Shown here in pieces: positions 16,981-26,088 of a DNA stretch of 64,000 nt (positions are counted from its first letter, which is position 1; every line of letters starts with the position of its first letter). The DNA is from Eubacteriales bacterium (lineage in GTDB: Bacteria; Bacillota; Clostridia; Christensenellales; CAG-138). The stretch lies in assembly GCA_021373115.1 (NCBI GenBank), contig JAJFTI010000015.1:124001-188000 (forward strand), given 5' to 3'. The notes below the pieces were generated by a model, which worked only from the letters and a program-made list of their open reading frames with translations, ran no database searches and was not told where the DNA came from. The translations under genes and the position numbers were made by a program.

Positions 16981-17580
16981 TTAATATCCCAGGTTCTCCC
17001 CAATCAAAATCACTTCCGTCGTTCCAACGCCGCCCATTGGCCGGAGGAGCGTGACCACCCCGTTGCAAATACGGTCCTCACTGCTGCAATCGTAGCATTT
17101 CATCTCTTTGGACACCGCGCAAGGCGTATTTCGCTTGAGCCGCCGCGCGTTGAGCGGGGCGGCAACGTTTCGGGCGCGGGACATCGCGCTTTCATAATCC
17201 GGCGCGATCTTATTGATTCCCACGACGAACACAACGCGCTCGTGATGATAGAGCGACGCGGCAACGCGGTTACCGCTTCCGTCAATATTGATGATTTCAC
17301 CCGTTTCTGCGATGGCGTTTGCGGAGGTGAGGTATACGTCCGCATTCGCGGCGGCAAGGCGGGTTTCCAAGTCGTTTGTGCGCCAATGCCAAAACACGGT
17401 ATTGTTCCGCGCCAATCGGTCAAAGAGTCCCATCTGTTCAATCGTCATGCTTCCGCCGATTCCCACGGTTTTGCCGCGGATGCTTGCGTCGAGATAATCC
17501 GCCGCTTCCTTCGCCGTTTCAAAAAAACAAACCGCGAAACCGTTGCGCTGAAGCGCACTGCTTACGCGCTGCATGTCCAT
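16981..17580 (-). CDS. LUD-domain (lactate utilisation LutC-like) protein
   Basis: A 199-residue soluble protein of the LUD/DUF162 family. Family-type segments are GIGGSMTIEQMGLF (about 38-51), TSANAIAETGEIINIDGSGNR and VVFVVGINKI. The C-terminal part holds a small cysteine cluster (KCYDCSSEDRIC, about 160-171) that could bind metal. LUD proteins occur in LutABC lactate oxidation, but here no LutA or LutB is near, so the role is open. Of several in-frame starts, ATG 17580 is preferred (GGAG 10 bases upstream). It is divergent from ridA. Confidence 0.85.
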   Translation of the reverse strand: MDMQRVSSALQRNGFAVCFFETAKEAADYLDASIRGKTVGIGGSMTIEQMGLFDRLARNNTVFWHWRTNDLETRLAAANADVYLTSANAIAETGEIINIDGSGNRVAASLYHHERVVFVVGINKIAPDYESAMSRARNVAAPLNARRLKRNTPCAVSKEMKCYDCSSEDRICNGVVTLLRPMGGVGTTEVILIGENLGY

Positions 17581-17632
17581 ATAGACCACACTCCTTCTGG
17601 GAAAATGACAAGAATAGATTGCTTCTAATCGT

Positions 17633-17638
17633 ATTATA
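17633..17638 (-). promoter_or_regulatory. -10 element for the LUD gene
   Basis: TATAAT on the minus strand, preceded by TGA (extended -10), about 50 bases upstream of the start codon. No good -35 is visible. Confidence 0.5.
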
Positions 17639-17673
17639 TCACGGAAACACGCGCAGGAGCCGCGTTTTTTCGG

Positions 17674-17701
17674 TTGACGCGCGGCACGGGCGCATTATAA
17701 T
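17674..17701 (+). promoter_or_regulatory. sigma-A-type promoter of ridA
   Basis: TTGACG (17674-17679) and a perfect TATAAT (17696-17701) with a 16-base spacer, 35 bases before the ridA start. Confidence 0.88.
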
Positions 17702-17736
17702 GAAAGCAAGCGCACAAAACAAGGAGTGAGGATTCC

Positions 17737-18108
17737 ATGAAAATGATTCATACCGAAAACGCGCCCGCGGCGATCGGACCTTATTCGCAGGCAATGGTCA
17801 GCGGCGGATTTGTCTTTACCAGCGGACAGATACCGGTTGATCCCGCAACCGGCAATCTGGTGACGGGTGATATCGCCGCGCAGGCGGAGCAGGTTATGCA
17901 GAATCTGCGCGCGGTGCTGGACGCCGCGGGCAGCGGGCTGGAAAAAGCGGTCAAAGCGACTTGCTACCTTGCCAGCATGGACGATTTTGCGGCGTTCAAC
18001 GCAGTCTACGGCAAGTATATGACGAATAAGCCCGCGCGTTCCTGCGTCGCGGTGAAAACCCTTCCCAAGAACGTGCTCTGTGAGGTAGAAGTAATCGCGG
18101 AGGTTTGA
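17737..18108 (+). CDS. ridA: RidA-family reactive enamine/imine deaminase
   Basis: A 123-residue member of the YjgF/YER057c/UK114 family, which hydrolyses reactive 2-aminoacrylate-type enamines released by PLP enzymes. Family signatures are AIGPYSQAMVSGGFVFTSGQIP (near the N-terminus), the active-site Arg in PARSCVAVKTLP (about residue 103) and the C-terminal LCEVEVIAEV. Length and motifs match the family fully. It has its own promoter, an AAGGAGTGAGG ribosome binding site and its own terminator, so it is monocistronic. Confidence 0.97.
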   Translation: MKMIHTENAPAAIGPYSQAMVSGGFVFTSGQIPVDPATGNLVTGDIAAQAEQVMQNLRAVLDAAGSGLEKAVKATCYLASMDDFAAFNAVYGKYMTNKPARSCVAVKTLPKNVLCEVEVIAEV

Positions 18109-18150
18109 TCCTTTGCGCCGGCGGGGCGCATAAAGTGAATGCATCCGTCC

Positions 18151-18181
18151 AGCCCGGTGCTCGCCGGGCTTTTCCTTTTTT
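18151..18181 (+). terminator. intrinsic terminator of ridA
   Basis: AGCCCGG pairs with CCGGGCT around TGCTCG and is followed by TTTTCCTTTTTT. Confidence 0.88.
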
Positions 18182-18205
18182 GGGGTCGTGAAAATAATTC
18201 TGTAC

Positions 18206-18235
18206 TTTAGCACACAGAAGTGATAAAATGCTAAA
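18206..18235 (+). promoter_or_regulatory. inverted repeat over the his operon -10 region
   Basis: TTTAGCA (18206-18212) and TGCTAAA (18229-18235) form a perfect inverted repeat spaced by 16 bases. A -10-like TAAAAT (18224-18229), preceded by TG, lies between the arms. The -35 is weak, as expected for a regulated promoter. It is about 100 bases upstream of yerC, a TrpR relative, and is a candidate operator. Confidence 0.55.
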
Positions 18236-18334
18236 AACATAGGATCAACGCAGCGCAATGGCAACGGATTTGAAGGTATGGATGGTATGCCGAAGAAGCT
18301 GCCTGCGAAGAAAAACAGGATAAGGACGGAGCAC

Positions 18335-18640
18335 ATGGGACTGCCAAAGAGCAAGCAGACGGACGAGCTGTTCGTTTCGATTCTGCAACTGAAAACAATC
18401 GAGGAATGCTACCGCTATTTCGAAGACCTTTGCACGATTCAGGAGGTGCGCGATCTGGGGTTGCGGCTGGAAATCGCAAAGGCGCTGGACGGCGGGGATT
18501 CCTATCAAGCAACGATTGAGAAAACGGGCGTGAGTACGGCGACCATCGGACGTGTGAAACGATGCCTGCTTTACGGCGCAGGAGGGTACCGGCTGGTGCT
18601 CGACCGTCTGCGCGGCCTGGAAGCGGAGGAGCCGCGATGA
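18335..18640 (+). CDS. yerC: YerC/TrpR-family DNA-binding protein
   Basis: A 101-residue helical regulator related to the Trp repressor and B. subtilis YerC. The segments TIEECYRYFEDLCTIQEVRDLGLRLE and TGVSTATIGRVKRCL (helix-turn-helix, about 68-82) match the family closely. The ATG at 18335 gives the usual family length; an upstream ATG (18278) would add 19 basic residues. It overlaps hisZ by ATGA, so it is made with the his enzymes and may control them, by analogy with Trp repressor and amino-acid binding (inference). Confidence 0.88.
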   Translation: MGLPKSKQTDELFVSILQLKTIEECYRYFEDLCTIQEVRDLGLRLEIAKALDGGDSYQATIEKTGVSTATIGRVKRCLLYGAGGYRLVLDRLRGLEAEEPR

Positions 18641-19734
18641 AACGGGATACGCTGAATACGCTGGAGCGTCTGACGCTGGGGCTGCGGGAACTCTATCAGG
18701 CCTATGGATACCGTCAATATAAGGTAGGTACCTTTGAGGAATATGATCTCTACGCGCGTAATAAGAAGTTTCTGGAAAGCGAGCGGGTGCTCACCTTCAG
18801 CGATATGAACGGGATGCTGCTTGCGCTCAAGCCGGATGTGACGCTCTCGATCGTAAAAAATGCGCCGAACGACGGGCGTACGAGTAAAATCTGCTATACG
18901 GAGGCTGTTTACCGCGTTCCGAAAAACGCTGCCGGATTTCGCGAAATCCTGCAGACGGGGCTGGAGTGCATCGGCCGCGTGGACGCCTATGCCCGCGCGG
19001 AGGTGCTTGCGCTCGCGGCGAAGAGCCTTGCCATGATCAGCGAGCGCTATGTGCTGGACATTTCGGATATCGGCGTGCTCTCCGGCGTACTCGCGGAAGA
19101 ACCCATCGGGGACGCGGAGTGCGTCCGGTTGATGTCTGCCGTGGGTGAAAAGAACCCCCATGAACTCAGGAGCTTGTGCGAAGCGCTAGGTGTTTCCTCC
19201 GAAACCGCGCAACTGCTGCAGGCGCTGGTATCGATCAGCGGGCCGTTGCGGGAAACGCTCAAACGGGTGGATCAACTGCGCCTTCCGCAGGGCTGCGGGG
19301 CCGCGATCGAGGAACTGAAGACGGTTGCGAACCTGCTTGCGCTTTATGGTACGGAGCATGTGAATCTCGATTTCTCGGTGGTGAACGATATGGACTATTA
19401 CAACGGTCTCGTCTTCCGCGGATTTGTGGAAGGAGTTCCCAGCGGAGTGCTGGCGGGCGGACGATACGACAATCTGCTTGCACGCATGGGCAAGAGCGGC
19501 GAGGCGATTGGCTTTGCTGTATATTTGGATCAGCTCGCGCGGCTGTTCGACCAGCGGGAGGACTACGATACCGACGTGCTCGTGCTGTACGACGACGCGA
19601 GCGATTCTGCCGCGCTGATTCGCAAGGCGGAATCGCTGCGGAAGAAAGGCCTGCGCGTCCGGGTTCAGCGCGAGGCGGAATCCGATGGCCGGAGCCGCGA
19701 GGTCGTCCGACTGGACGGAGAGGGTCGCGTATGA
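18637..19734 (+). CDS. hisZ: ATP phosphoribosyltransferase regulatory subunit HisZ
   Basis: A 365-residue histidyl-tRNA-synthetase-like protein without synthetase function that forms the octameric first enzyme of histidine synthesis with short HisG. HisZ-type segments are MLALKPDVTLSIVK (class II motif 2 area), YYNGLVFRGFVEGVPSGVLAGGRYDNL and AIGFAVYLD. It overlaps yerC and hisG by ATGA at either end. The presence of hisZ is consistent with the 210-residue HisG next to it. Confidence 0.95.
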   Translation: MKRDTLNTLERLTLGLRELYQAYGYRQYKVGTFEEYDLYARNKKFLESERVLTFSDMNGMLLALKPDVTLSIVKNAPNDGRTSKICYTEAVYRVPKNAAGFREILQTGLECIGRVDAYARAEVLALAAKSLAMISERYVLDISDIGVLSGVLAEEPIGDAECVRLMSAVGEKNPHELRSLCEALGVSSETAQLLQALVSISGPLRETLKRVDQLRLPQGCGAAIEELKTVANLLALYGTEHVNLDFSVVNDMDYYNGLVFRGFVEGVPSGVLAGGRYDNLLARMGKSGEAIGFAVYLDQLARLFDQREDYDTDVLVLYDDASDSAALIRKAESLRKKGLRVRVQREAESDGRSREVVRLDGEGRV

Positions 19735-20363
19735 ACGAAATGCTCAACGTTGCTCTGCCCAAGGGACGGCTGGGGGAGAAAGCATACGACCTGTTTGAAC
19801 GCGCGGGCTACGACTGCCCGGAACTGCGCGAGGTGAATCGCAGACTGACGTTTGAAAACGAGGAGAAGGGCGTTCGGTATTTCTGGGTGAAGCCGTCGGA
19901 CGTTGCAATCTATGTGGAGCGCGGCGCGGCGGATATAGGCGTTGCGGGCAGGGACATTCTGCTGGAATACGCGCCGGACGTTTATGAACTGCTCGATCTC
20001 GGCATCGGCAATTGCCGCATGTGCGTGGCGGGCCCAAAGAATCTGCGGGACGACCACACGGGCGTGCTGCGCGTTGCGACGAAATTCCCCAATATCGCGC
20101 GCCGGTTCTATGCCGGCCGCAGCCGTGAAATTGACGTGATCCACCTGAACGGGTCGATCGAACTCGCACCGATTCTGGGGTTATCGGATGTGATTGTGGA
20201 CATTGTGGAAACGGGGAAAACGCTCGCGGAAAACGGTCTGTGTGTGCTGGAGGAAATCGAACCGGTCAGCGCGCGGCTGATTGCGAACAAGGCGCATTAC
20301 AAGTTCAAAGGCGCCGCTGTGGATACGCTGCGCGAGAGACTCTTCGGGGTGGTGAACGCATGA
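19731..20363 (+). CDS. hisG: ATP phosphoribosyltransferase catalytic subunit, short form
   Basis: Catalyses ATP plus PRPP to phosphoribosyl-ATP, the committed step. The 210 residues include LNVALPKGRL at the N-terminus, the ADIGVAGRDIL segment and the PRPP-binding loop DIVETGKTLAENGL (about 152-165). The C-terminal histidine-binding domain of the long form is absent, as expected for a HisZ-dependent enzyme. ATGA overlaps link it to hisZ and hisD. Confidence 0.97.
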   Translation: MNEMLNVALPKGRLGEKAYDLFERAGYDCPELREVNRRLTFENEEKGVRYFWVKPSDVAIYVERGAADIGVAGRDILLEYAPDVYELLDLGIGNCRMCVAGPKNLRDDHTGVLRVATKFPNIARRFYAGRSREIDVIHLNGSIELAPILGLSDVIVDIVETGKTLAENGLCVLEEIEPVSARLIANKAHYKFKGAAVDTLRERLFGVVNA

Positions 20364-21640
20364 AAATACAGGAATTAAATGAAATCGACCGGCGTTCGCT
20401 TTTCCTTCGCCTGCTGGAAAACAGCGGCGTGGAAGGGCGCGTTTGCGATATCATCCGCGAAGTCGCGCAAAATGGAGACCGCGCGCTGTTTGCCTACGCC
20501 AAAGAGTTTGATCGCGCGGAGATGGCGTCGCTCGAAGTGACGCAGGCGGAGCTGGATGCGGCGCTTGCCTCAATTCCGGCGGATCTGCTGCTTGCCATGC
20601 AAACCGCGGCGGAGAACATCCGTGCGTTCCACAGCATGCAGCTGCGGGAGGGGTTCCGTATGGAACGGCCGAACGGGGCGTATCTGGGGCAGAAGATTAC
20701 CCCGATTGAAAAGGTTGGGCTGTATATTCCCGGCGGGACGGCGAGCTACCCTTCCACGGTGTTCATGAATGCGATACCCGCGAAACTCGCGGGCTGTCCG
20801 CTCGTTGTGATGGTCTCGCCGCCAAACGCAAAAGGCGGCATTGCGGCGCCGATTCTTGCGGCGGCAAAGCTCGCGGGTGTAGATCGCGTCTTCCAAGCGG
20901 GCGGCGCGCAGGCGATTGCCGCGCTGGCTTACGGGACGGAAACCATCCCGAAGGTGGACAAGATCGTCGGTCCCGGCAACGCCTATGTTGCCGAAGCAAA
21001 GCGGCAGGTGTTCGGGCGGGTTGCGATCGACATGATCGCGGGGCCGAGCGAAATTCTGATTGTCGCGGACGAAACGGCGAACGCGCGCTATCTCGCGGCG
21101 GATCTGCTCAGCCAGGCGGAGCACGACAAACTGGCTTCCGCGGTGCTGATTACGAACAGCTGGGCTCTGGCCGCGCAGGTTGGCGAGGAGATCGAGCGGC
21201 AGCTGGCGATGCTCCCGCGCGAGGAGATTGCCCGCGCGTCAATAGAAAGGAACGGCAGGATTCTTGTGGCGGACGATCTGCATAGCGCGCTCGAACTTGT
21301 AAACGAGCTTGCGCCGGAGCACCTGGAGCTCTGCGTTGCCGAGCCGGAACGCTGGCTGGCCTACGTAAAGAACGCGGGTTCCGTCTTTCTGGGGAACGAT
21401 TGTCCGGAAGCGCTGGGGGACTACCTTGCGGGGCCGAACCATACGCTGCCGACAAGCGGCACCGCGCGGTTTTCCAGTCCGCTTAGCGTGGACGATTTTG
21501 TAAAAAAGACGCAGTACACTTATTTTTCGAAGGATGCGTTTCAAGAATATGCTGGAATGATCGCGGTGTTCGCCCGCGCCGAGGGGCTGGAAGCGCATGC
21601 GCGCGCGGCGTTGATCCGCGGCGAATCGGAGGAACGATGA
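20360..21640 (+). CDS. hisD: histidinol dehydrogenase
   Basis: The zinc enzyme for the last two steps, histidinol to histidine with NAD. In 426 residues it shows the GPGNAYVAEAKR, DMIAGPSEILIVAD and LLSQAEHDKLASAVL blocks (zinc-ligand Gln/His in SQAEHD), ELAPEHLEL with the catalytic Glu-His pair, and the final zinc-ligand region near the C-terminus (GLEAHARAA). Start at the ATGA overlap with hisG; stop overlaps hisC in the same way. Confidence 0.97.
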   Translation: MKIQELNEIDRRSLFLRLLENSGVEGRVCDIIREVAQNGDRALFAYAKEFDRAEMASLEVTQAELDAALASIPADLLLAMQTAAENIRAFHSMQLREGFRMERPNGAYLGQKITPIEKVGLYIPGGTASYPSTVFMNAIPAKLAGCPLVVMVSPPNAKGGIAAPILAAAKLAGVDRVFQAGGAQAIAALAYGTETIPKVDKIVGPGNAYVAEAKRQVFGRVAIDMIAGPSEILIVADETANARYLAADLLSQAEHDKLASAVLITNSWALAAQVGEEIERQLAMLPREEIARASIERNGRILVADDLHSALELVNELAPEHLELCVAEPERWLAYVKNAGSVFLGNDCPEALGDYLAGPNHTLPTSGTARFSSPLSVDDFVKKTQYTYFSKDAFQEYAGMIAVFARAEGLEAHARAALIRGESEER

Positions 21641-22704
21641 GCCGGTTTCTCAGCGCGAAATACGCGGATTTGATTCCCTATGTGCCGGGCGAGCAGCCGC
21701 GGGACACGCAGTATGTGAAGCTGAATACGAACGAATCCCCGTTTCCGCCCTCGCCAAAGGTGCAGCTCGCGGTGGAGCGCGAGGCGAAACGGCTGAACCT
21801 CTACTGCGATCCGGAGTGCACCGAGCTAAAGGCGGCGGCGGCAAAGCTCTACGGCGTTCGCCCGGAGCAGGTGCTGCCCGTCAACGGGTCGGACGAGATT
21901 CTGTATTTTTCATTTCTCGCGTTTGGGGACGAGGGGCGCCTGTTCGCGTTTCCCGATATCAGCTACGGGTTTTACCCCGTCTACGCGGCGTTTTGCCGCA
22001 TTCCGAAGCGTGAAATTCCGCTGAGCCCCGACCTGTCGGTGGATTACCGTGATTATCTGGATTTGGACGCGACTATCCTCTTGGCGAATCCAAACGCGCC
22101 GACGGGTACCTGCCTGCCGGTGGCGCAGATCGAGCGGATTGTTTGCGCAAACCCGAACCGGCTCGTGATGATCGACGAGGCGTATATCGACTTTGGCGGC
22201 GAAAGCTGCGTTCCGCTGATTGAGCGGTACGGCAACCTGCTCGTGTTTCAAACGTTCTCCAAGAGCCGCTCGCTTGCGGGGGCGCGGCTGGGGTTCGGCA
22301 TCGGCAGCGAGGCGCTCATCCGCGATCTGAACACGGTGAAGTACTCGATGAACCCCTATAACGTCAACCGCATGACGCAGGCGGCGGGCGTCGCCGCGAT
22401 TGAGGACGACGCGTATTATCGGGCAAACGCGCGGATGATCATACAGACGCGCGAACAGACTGCGCGGCGGCTTAGGGATCTCGGCTTTACGGTGCTGCCG
22501 TCGAAGGCAAACTTCCTGTTTGCGGGCAGCGACCGAATCGGCGGCGAAGCGTTCTACCGCGAACTGAAAGCGCGCGGCGTGCTGGTGCGCCACTTTACCA
22601 AGGAGCGGATTCAGGATTTTTGCCGCATTACAATCGGAACAAACGAGCAGATGGAAATTCTGCTGACCCATACGGAAGCAATCTTGAACGGGAAAGGATG
22701 CTGA
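21637..22704 (+). CDS. hisC: histidinol-phosphate aminotransferase
   Basis: A 355-residue fold-type I PLP enzyme converting imidazole-acetol phosphate to histidinol phosphate. Visible features: KLNTNESPFPPSP at the N-terminus, LANPNAPTGT, VMIDEAYIDF, the Schiff-base Lys in FQTFSKSRSLAGARLGF and the Arg near the C-terminus (VRHFTKERIQDFCRITIGT). Overlaps hisD by 4 bases. HisC can also aminate aromatic keto acids, which matters because the aro operon in this window carries no aminotransferase. Confidence 0.96.
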   Translation: MSRFLSAKYADLIPYVPGEQPRDTQYVKLNTNESPFPPSPKVQLAVEREAKRLNLYCDPECTELKAAAAKLYGVRPEQVLPVNGSDEILYFSFLAFGDEGRLFAFPDISYGFYPVYAAFCRIPKREIPLSPDLSVDYRDYLDLDATILLANPNAPTGTCLPVAQIERIVCANPNRLVMIDEAYIDFGGESCVPLIERYGNLLVFQTFSKSRSLAGARLGFGIGSEALIRDLNTVKYSMNPYNVNRMTQAAGVAAIEDDAYYRANARMIIQTREQTARRLRDLGFTVLPSKANFLFAGSDRIGGEAFYRELKARGVLVRHFTKERIQDFCRITIGTNEQMEILLTHTEAILNGKGC

Positions 22705-22709
22705 AACAC

Positions 22710-23297
22710 ATGCGAACCGCACAGATCCAACGGAAAACCACGGAAACGGACATTACTCTTTCGCTCAATCTGGACGGAAGCGGCAAGGGCGAGATCTCGA
22801 CCGGCGTCGGTTTTCTCGACCATATGCTCTCGCTCTTTGCGAAGCACGGGCGGTTTGACCTTGCGCTTACTTGCAAGGGCGATACCGCCGTGGACGACCA
22901 CCACAGCGTGGAGGACGCAGGTATTGCGCTGGGCGAGGCGCTGAAAGAAGCGCTGGGCGACAAGCGCGGCATCGCGCGCTACGGCAGCCTGCTGCTGCCG
23001 ATGGACGAGGCGCTCGTGCTCTGCGCGCTCGACCTTTCGGGGCGGGCATGCCTGCGCTACAGCGCGAACATTCCCGCCGGGAAGATCGGCTCGTTCGATA
23101 CCGAGCTGATACAGGAGTTCTTTCTTGCGCTGTCCCGCGCGGCGGGAATCACGCTGCATATCAAGCAAATGGACGGCGAAAACTCGCACCATATTGCGGA
23201 GGCAATGTTCAAGGCGCTCGGGCGCGCGCTGAAGCAGGCGGTCACGATCAATGCGGCATATGCGGGCGAAATTCCCTCGACAAAGGGCGTGCTGTAA
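22710..23297 (+). CDS. hisB: imidazoleglycerol-phosphate dehydratase
   Basis: A 195-residue single-function HisB, manganese dependent. The metal-binding HHSVED and HHIAEAMFKA motifs and GFLDHML are intact. Length equals the family norm when started at ATG 22710 (AAGGA about 11 bases upstream); an ATG four codons earlier overlaps the hisC stop. Confidence 0.97.
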   Translation: MRTAQIQRKTTETDITLSLNLDGSGKGEISTGVGFLDHMLSLFAKHGRFDLALTCKGDTAVDDHHSVEDAGIALGEALKEALGDKRGIARYGSLLLPMDEALVLCALDLSGRACLRYSANIPAGKIGSFDTELIQEFFLALSRAAGITLHIKQMDGENSHHIAEAMFKALGRALKQAVTINAAYAGEIPSTKGVL

Positions 23298-23298
23298 C

Positions 23299-23910
23299 AT
23301 GATTGCCATCGTGGATTACGGGGTGGGCAATCTCTTTTCACTGAAGAGTTCGCTTGCGATGATCGGCGCGGAAGCAATCGTTACGGGGGACGCTGCCCGC
23401 CTGCGCGCGGCGGAGAAGATCATCCTGCCCGGCGTCGGCGCGTTTGAGGATGCGGCGAACAAACTTCGTGATTCGGGGCTGGATCAAGTGGTTACCGGGC
23501 AGGCGCAGGCGGGAAAACCGCTGCTGGGCATCTGTCTCGGAATGCAGCTGCTCTTTGAACGCAGTTTCGAATACGGCGAGCACGCTGGCCTTGGCCTGCT
23601 CAAAGGCGACGTGGTCGAGATGCGCTTGCACATTCCCGCCGAACTCAAAGTACCGCAGATCGGGTGGAACGCGCTGATCTTCAAACAGCCGGAACATCCG
23701 CTCTTCCGGTACATCCACGAGGGCGACTGCGTATACTTCGTCCATAGCTACTATGCGACGCACTGTGAAGACAGCACGCTCGCCACCACGGAGTACGGCG
23801 CGGAACTGACCGCCGCGGTCGGCAGGGGAAATATCTTCGGCTGCCAGTTTCATCCCGAAAAGAGCGGAAAAGTCGGGTTAAGTATTTTGAAGGCATTTTG
23901 TGAAATATAG
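23299..23910 (+). CDS. hisH: imidazole glycerol phosphate synthase, glutaminase subunit HisH
   Basis: A class I glutamine amidotransferase of 203 residues supplying ammonia to HisF. The nucleophile Cys is in GICLGMQLLFE (about 80), and the His-Glu pair is in FGCQFHPEKSG (about 185-187). Starts one base after the hisB stop. Confidence 0.97.
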   Translation: MIAIVDYGVGNLFSLKSSLAMIGAEAIVTGDAARLRAAEKIILPGVGAFEDAANKLRDSGLDQVVTGQAQAGKPLLGICLGMQLLFERSFEYGEHAGLGLLKGDVVEMRLHIPAELKVPQIGWNALIFKQPEHPLFRYIHEGDCVYFVHSYYATHCEDSTLATTEYGAELTAAVGRGNIFGCQFHPEKSGKVGLSILKAFCEI

Positions 23911-23919
23911 GATGAAGGC

Positions 23920-24636
23920 ATGATTCTGTTACCGGCAATCGATCTTTATGAACAGAAAGCGGTTCGCCTCTACCAGGGCGATTATGAAAAGAGAACCGTC
24001 TATAGCGAAAATCCGGCCGAGCTGGCGGAGGTTTTCCGTCGGGCGGGTGCGGAGTTTCTGCATCTGGTCGATCTCGAAGGCGCAAAGAGCGGAGGCACGC
24101 CGCATTTTGATCTTGTTGCCGGGATCGCTCGAACGAGCGGGTTACACGTCGAAATCGGCGGCGGCATTCGAAATGAACAAACGATTCAGCGCTATCTCGA
24201 CGCGGGCGTCAGCCGCGTGATTCTCGGCACGGCTGCCGCGAATAACCTCGCCTTTGTCGAGGAGATGGTGCGGACATACGGCTCCGCCATCGCCGTTGGC
24301 GTGGATCTTCGGGACGGCATGGTTGCGGTGAAAGGCTGGACGGAGACGAGCGGTCTAGGTGGCTTGGAGTTCTGCGGGAGTTTGCAGTCCATTGGCGTTG
24401 AGACCGTTATCTGCACGGATATCGCGCGGGACGGGGCAATGGCGGGCGCAAACCGCGCGCTTTACCGCGAACTGACGGGATCGTTCTCCGTGGATTTCAT
24501 CGCGTCCGGCGGCGTGAATTCCCTGGAGGATATCCGTGCGCTCCGGAAGCTTGGTCTCTATGGTGCGATCGTCGGCAAGGCGTATTACACCGGAGCCATC
24601 GATCTGGCCGCGGCCGTCCGGGAGGCAAAAGCATGA
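23920..24636 (+). CDS. hisA: ProFAR isomerase HisA
   Basis: A 238-residue (beta/alpha)8 barrel that isomerises ProFAR to PRFAR. The catalytic Asp pair is visible in LLPAIDLYEQKAVRLYQGD (Asp8) and TDIARDGAMAGAN (Asp in the second half); phosphate loops are IGGGIRN and ASGGVNSLEDI. Its stop overlaps hisF by ATGA. Confidence 0.96.
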   Translation: MILLPAIDLYEQKAVRLYQGDYEKRTVYSENPAELAEVFRRAGAEFLHLVDLEGAKSGGTPHFDLVAGIARTSGLHVEIGGGIRNEQTIQRYLDAGVSRVILGTAAANNLAFVEEMVRTYGSAIAVGVDLRDGMVAVKGWTETSGLGGLEFCGSLQSIGVETVICTDIARDGAMAGANRALYRELTGSFSVDFIASGGVNSLEDIRALRKLGLYGAIVGKAYYTGAIDLAAAVREAKA

Positions 24637-25391
24637 TTACGAAACGGATTATTCCGTGCCTGGACGTCAAGGACGGGCGCGTGGTCAAGGGCGTGAACTT
24701 TCTGGGGCTCAACGATGTGTCCGATCCCGTAAAGCTCGCGCAGTACTACAGCGAAAACGGCGCGGACGAGCTCGTGTTTTACGACATCACCGCCAGTGCC
24801 GAGGAGCGCGCGCTGTTTACGGACATCCTCACGCGCGTAGCGGAAACGATTTTCATTCCGCTGACGGTCGGCGGCGGCATCAACACACTCGCCGATTTTG
24901 ACCGCGTGCTCAAGTGCGGCGCGGACAAGGTGAGCGTAAACTCCGGCGCAATCCGCAATCCCGAATTAATCGGTGGGGCGGCCAAGCGGTATGGCGACCA
25001 GTGCGTCGTGCTCTCCGTGGACGTTAAGCGCGTGAACGGCGAATTTCACGTGTTCGCCAAGGGCGGGCGCGAGGATACCGGGCTGGACGCGCTGGACTGG
25101 ATTCGCCGCGGGGTGGACGCGGGCGCAGGAGAGATCGTGCTCAACTCGATCGATACGGACGGGGTGAAGAGGGGATTCGATCTGGAAATGCTCCGGGCGG
25201 TCTGCGAGATCGTCGGCGTACCGGTCATCGCCTCCGGCGGCGCGGGTGGAATACCGGATTTCATCACGCTCTTTCGCGAGCTGCCCAAGGTGGACGCGGG
25301 CCTCGCCGCCTCGATCTTCCACTTTGGCGAGGTAGGTATTTCTGATTTGAAGCAGGCGCTCTTTGAAGCGGGCATTACGGTGCGGAGGTAA
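24633..25391 (+). CDS. hisF: imidazole glycerol phosphate synthase, cyclase subunit HisF
   Basis: A 252-residue barrel paralogous to HisA that makes IGP and AICAR from PRFAR and ammonia. Motifs: [19 protein letters not shown] (catalytic Asp11), [25 protein letters not shown] and ASGGAGG. With HisH it forms the bifunctional synthase. The AICAR by-product links to the purO gene at 26910. Confidence 0.97.
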   Translation: MITKRIIPCLDVKDGRVVKGVNFLGLNDVSDPVKLAQYYSENGADELVFYDITASAEERALFTDILTRVAETIFIPLTVGGGINTLADFDRVLKCGADKVSVNSGAIRNPELIGGAAKRYGDQCVVLSVDVKRVNGEFHVFAKGGREDTGLDALDWIRRGVDAGAGEIVLNSIDTDGVKRGFDLEMLRAVCEIVGVPVIASGGAGGIPDFITLFRELPKVDAGLAASIFHFGEVGISDLKQALFEAGITVRR

Positions 25392-25398
25392 CCACAGC

Positions 25399-26049
25399 AT
25401 GCTGGACATAGCAAAACTGAAATTTAACGAGCAAGGTCTCATCCCCGCAATCATAGTGGATACGGAGACGAAGGACGTGCTCATGCTTGCGTATATGAAC
25501 GCGGAGAGCCTCCGGGTTTCCATGGAGGAGGGGAGAACCTGCTTCTGGTCGCGTTCGCGGCAGGAGCTCTGGCGAAAGGGCGAAACGAGCGGAAACGTGC
25601 AAAAGATCGTATCGATTACGGCGGATTGCGACGCGGACACGCTGCTTGTCGAGGTACGTAAAGCGGGCCCCGCCTGCCACACGGGCGCGGAAAGCTGCTT
25701 CTTTCAGCCCGTATTCGAAGGAGAGGAACCGCCCGCGTTTCGGTATTCGGATTTGTTTGAAATGCTGCGCGGGCGAAAGGCGCAACCGAAGGAAGGTTCC
25801 TATACGACCTACCTCTTTGAAAAGGGGATCGACAAGATACTCAAGAAGGTCGGCGAAGAGACCACCGAGGTGATTCTTGCCGCAAAGGATCAGGACAAGG
25901 CAAATACCGTTTATGAAATCGGCGATTTGATGTATCATGTAATGGTGCTGATGATCGAGGCGGGTATATCGCTTGGCGAGATCAAGCGCGAGATGGCTTC
26001 CCGTCACGTGATCGACCGCAAGGTAAAGCAGGAGAAGATGGTCGAGTAA
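25399..26049 (+). CDS. hisI: bifunctional PR-AMP cyclohydrolase / PR-ATP pyrophosphohydrolase
   Basis: A 216-residue HisIE fusion for steps 2 and 3. The N-terminal HisI half (1-115) has [20 protein letters not shown] and the zinc cysteines in DCDADTLLV and [12 protein letters not shown]; the C-terminal HisE half (about 125-216) has the MazG-like [12 protein letters not shown] helix. Starts 8 bases after hisF. Confidence 0.96.
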   Translation: MLDIAKLKFNEQGLIPAIIVDTETKDVLMLAYMNAESLRVSMEEGRTCFWSRSRQELWRKGETSGNVQKIVSITADCDADTLLVEVRKAGPACHTGAESCFFQPVFEGEEPPAFRYSDLFEMLRGRKAQPKEGSYTTYLFEKGIDKILKKVGEETTEVILAAKDQDKANTVYEIGDLMYHVMVLMIEAGISLGEIKREMASRHVIDRKVKQEKMVE

Positions 26050-26088
26050 CGCGCGGGGCGCAGGGAGAACAAGGAGAACCACAAAACC

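Noticed and set aside
18109..18334. His-rich leader peptide or T-box before the his operon
   Set aside because: No run of His codons and no T-box core (specifier loop plus TGGNACC) was found; only the inverted repeat is present.
18278..18334. Longer N-terminus for YerC from ATG 18278
   Set aside because: Adds 19 basic residues not seen in the family; ATG 18335 has GGAG close upstream and gives the normal length.
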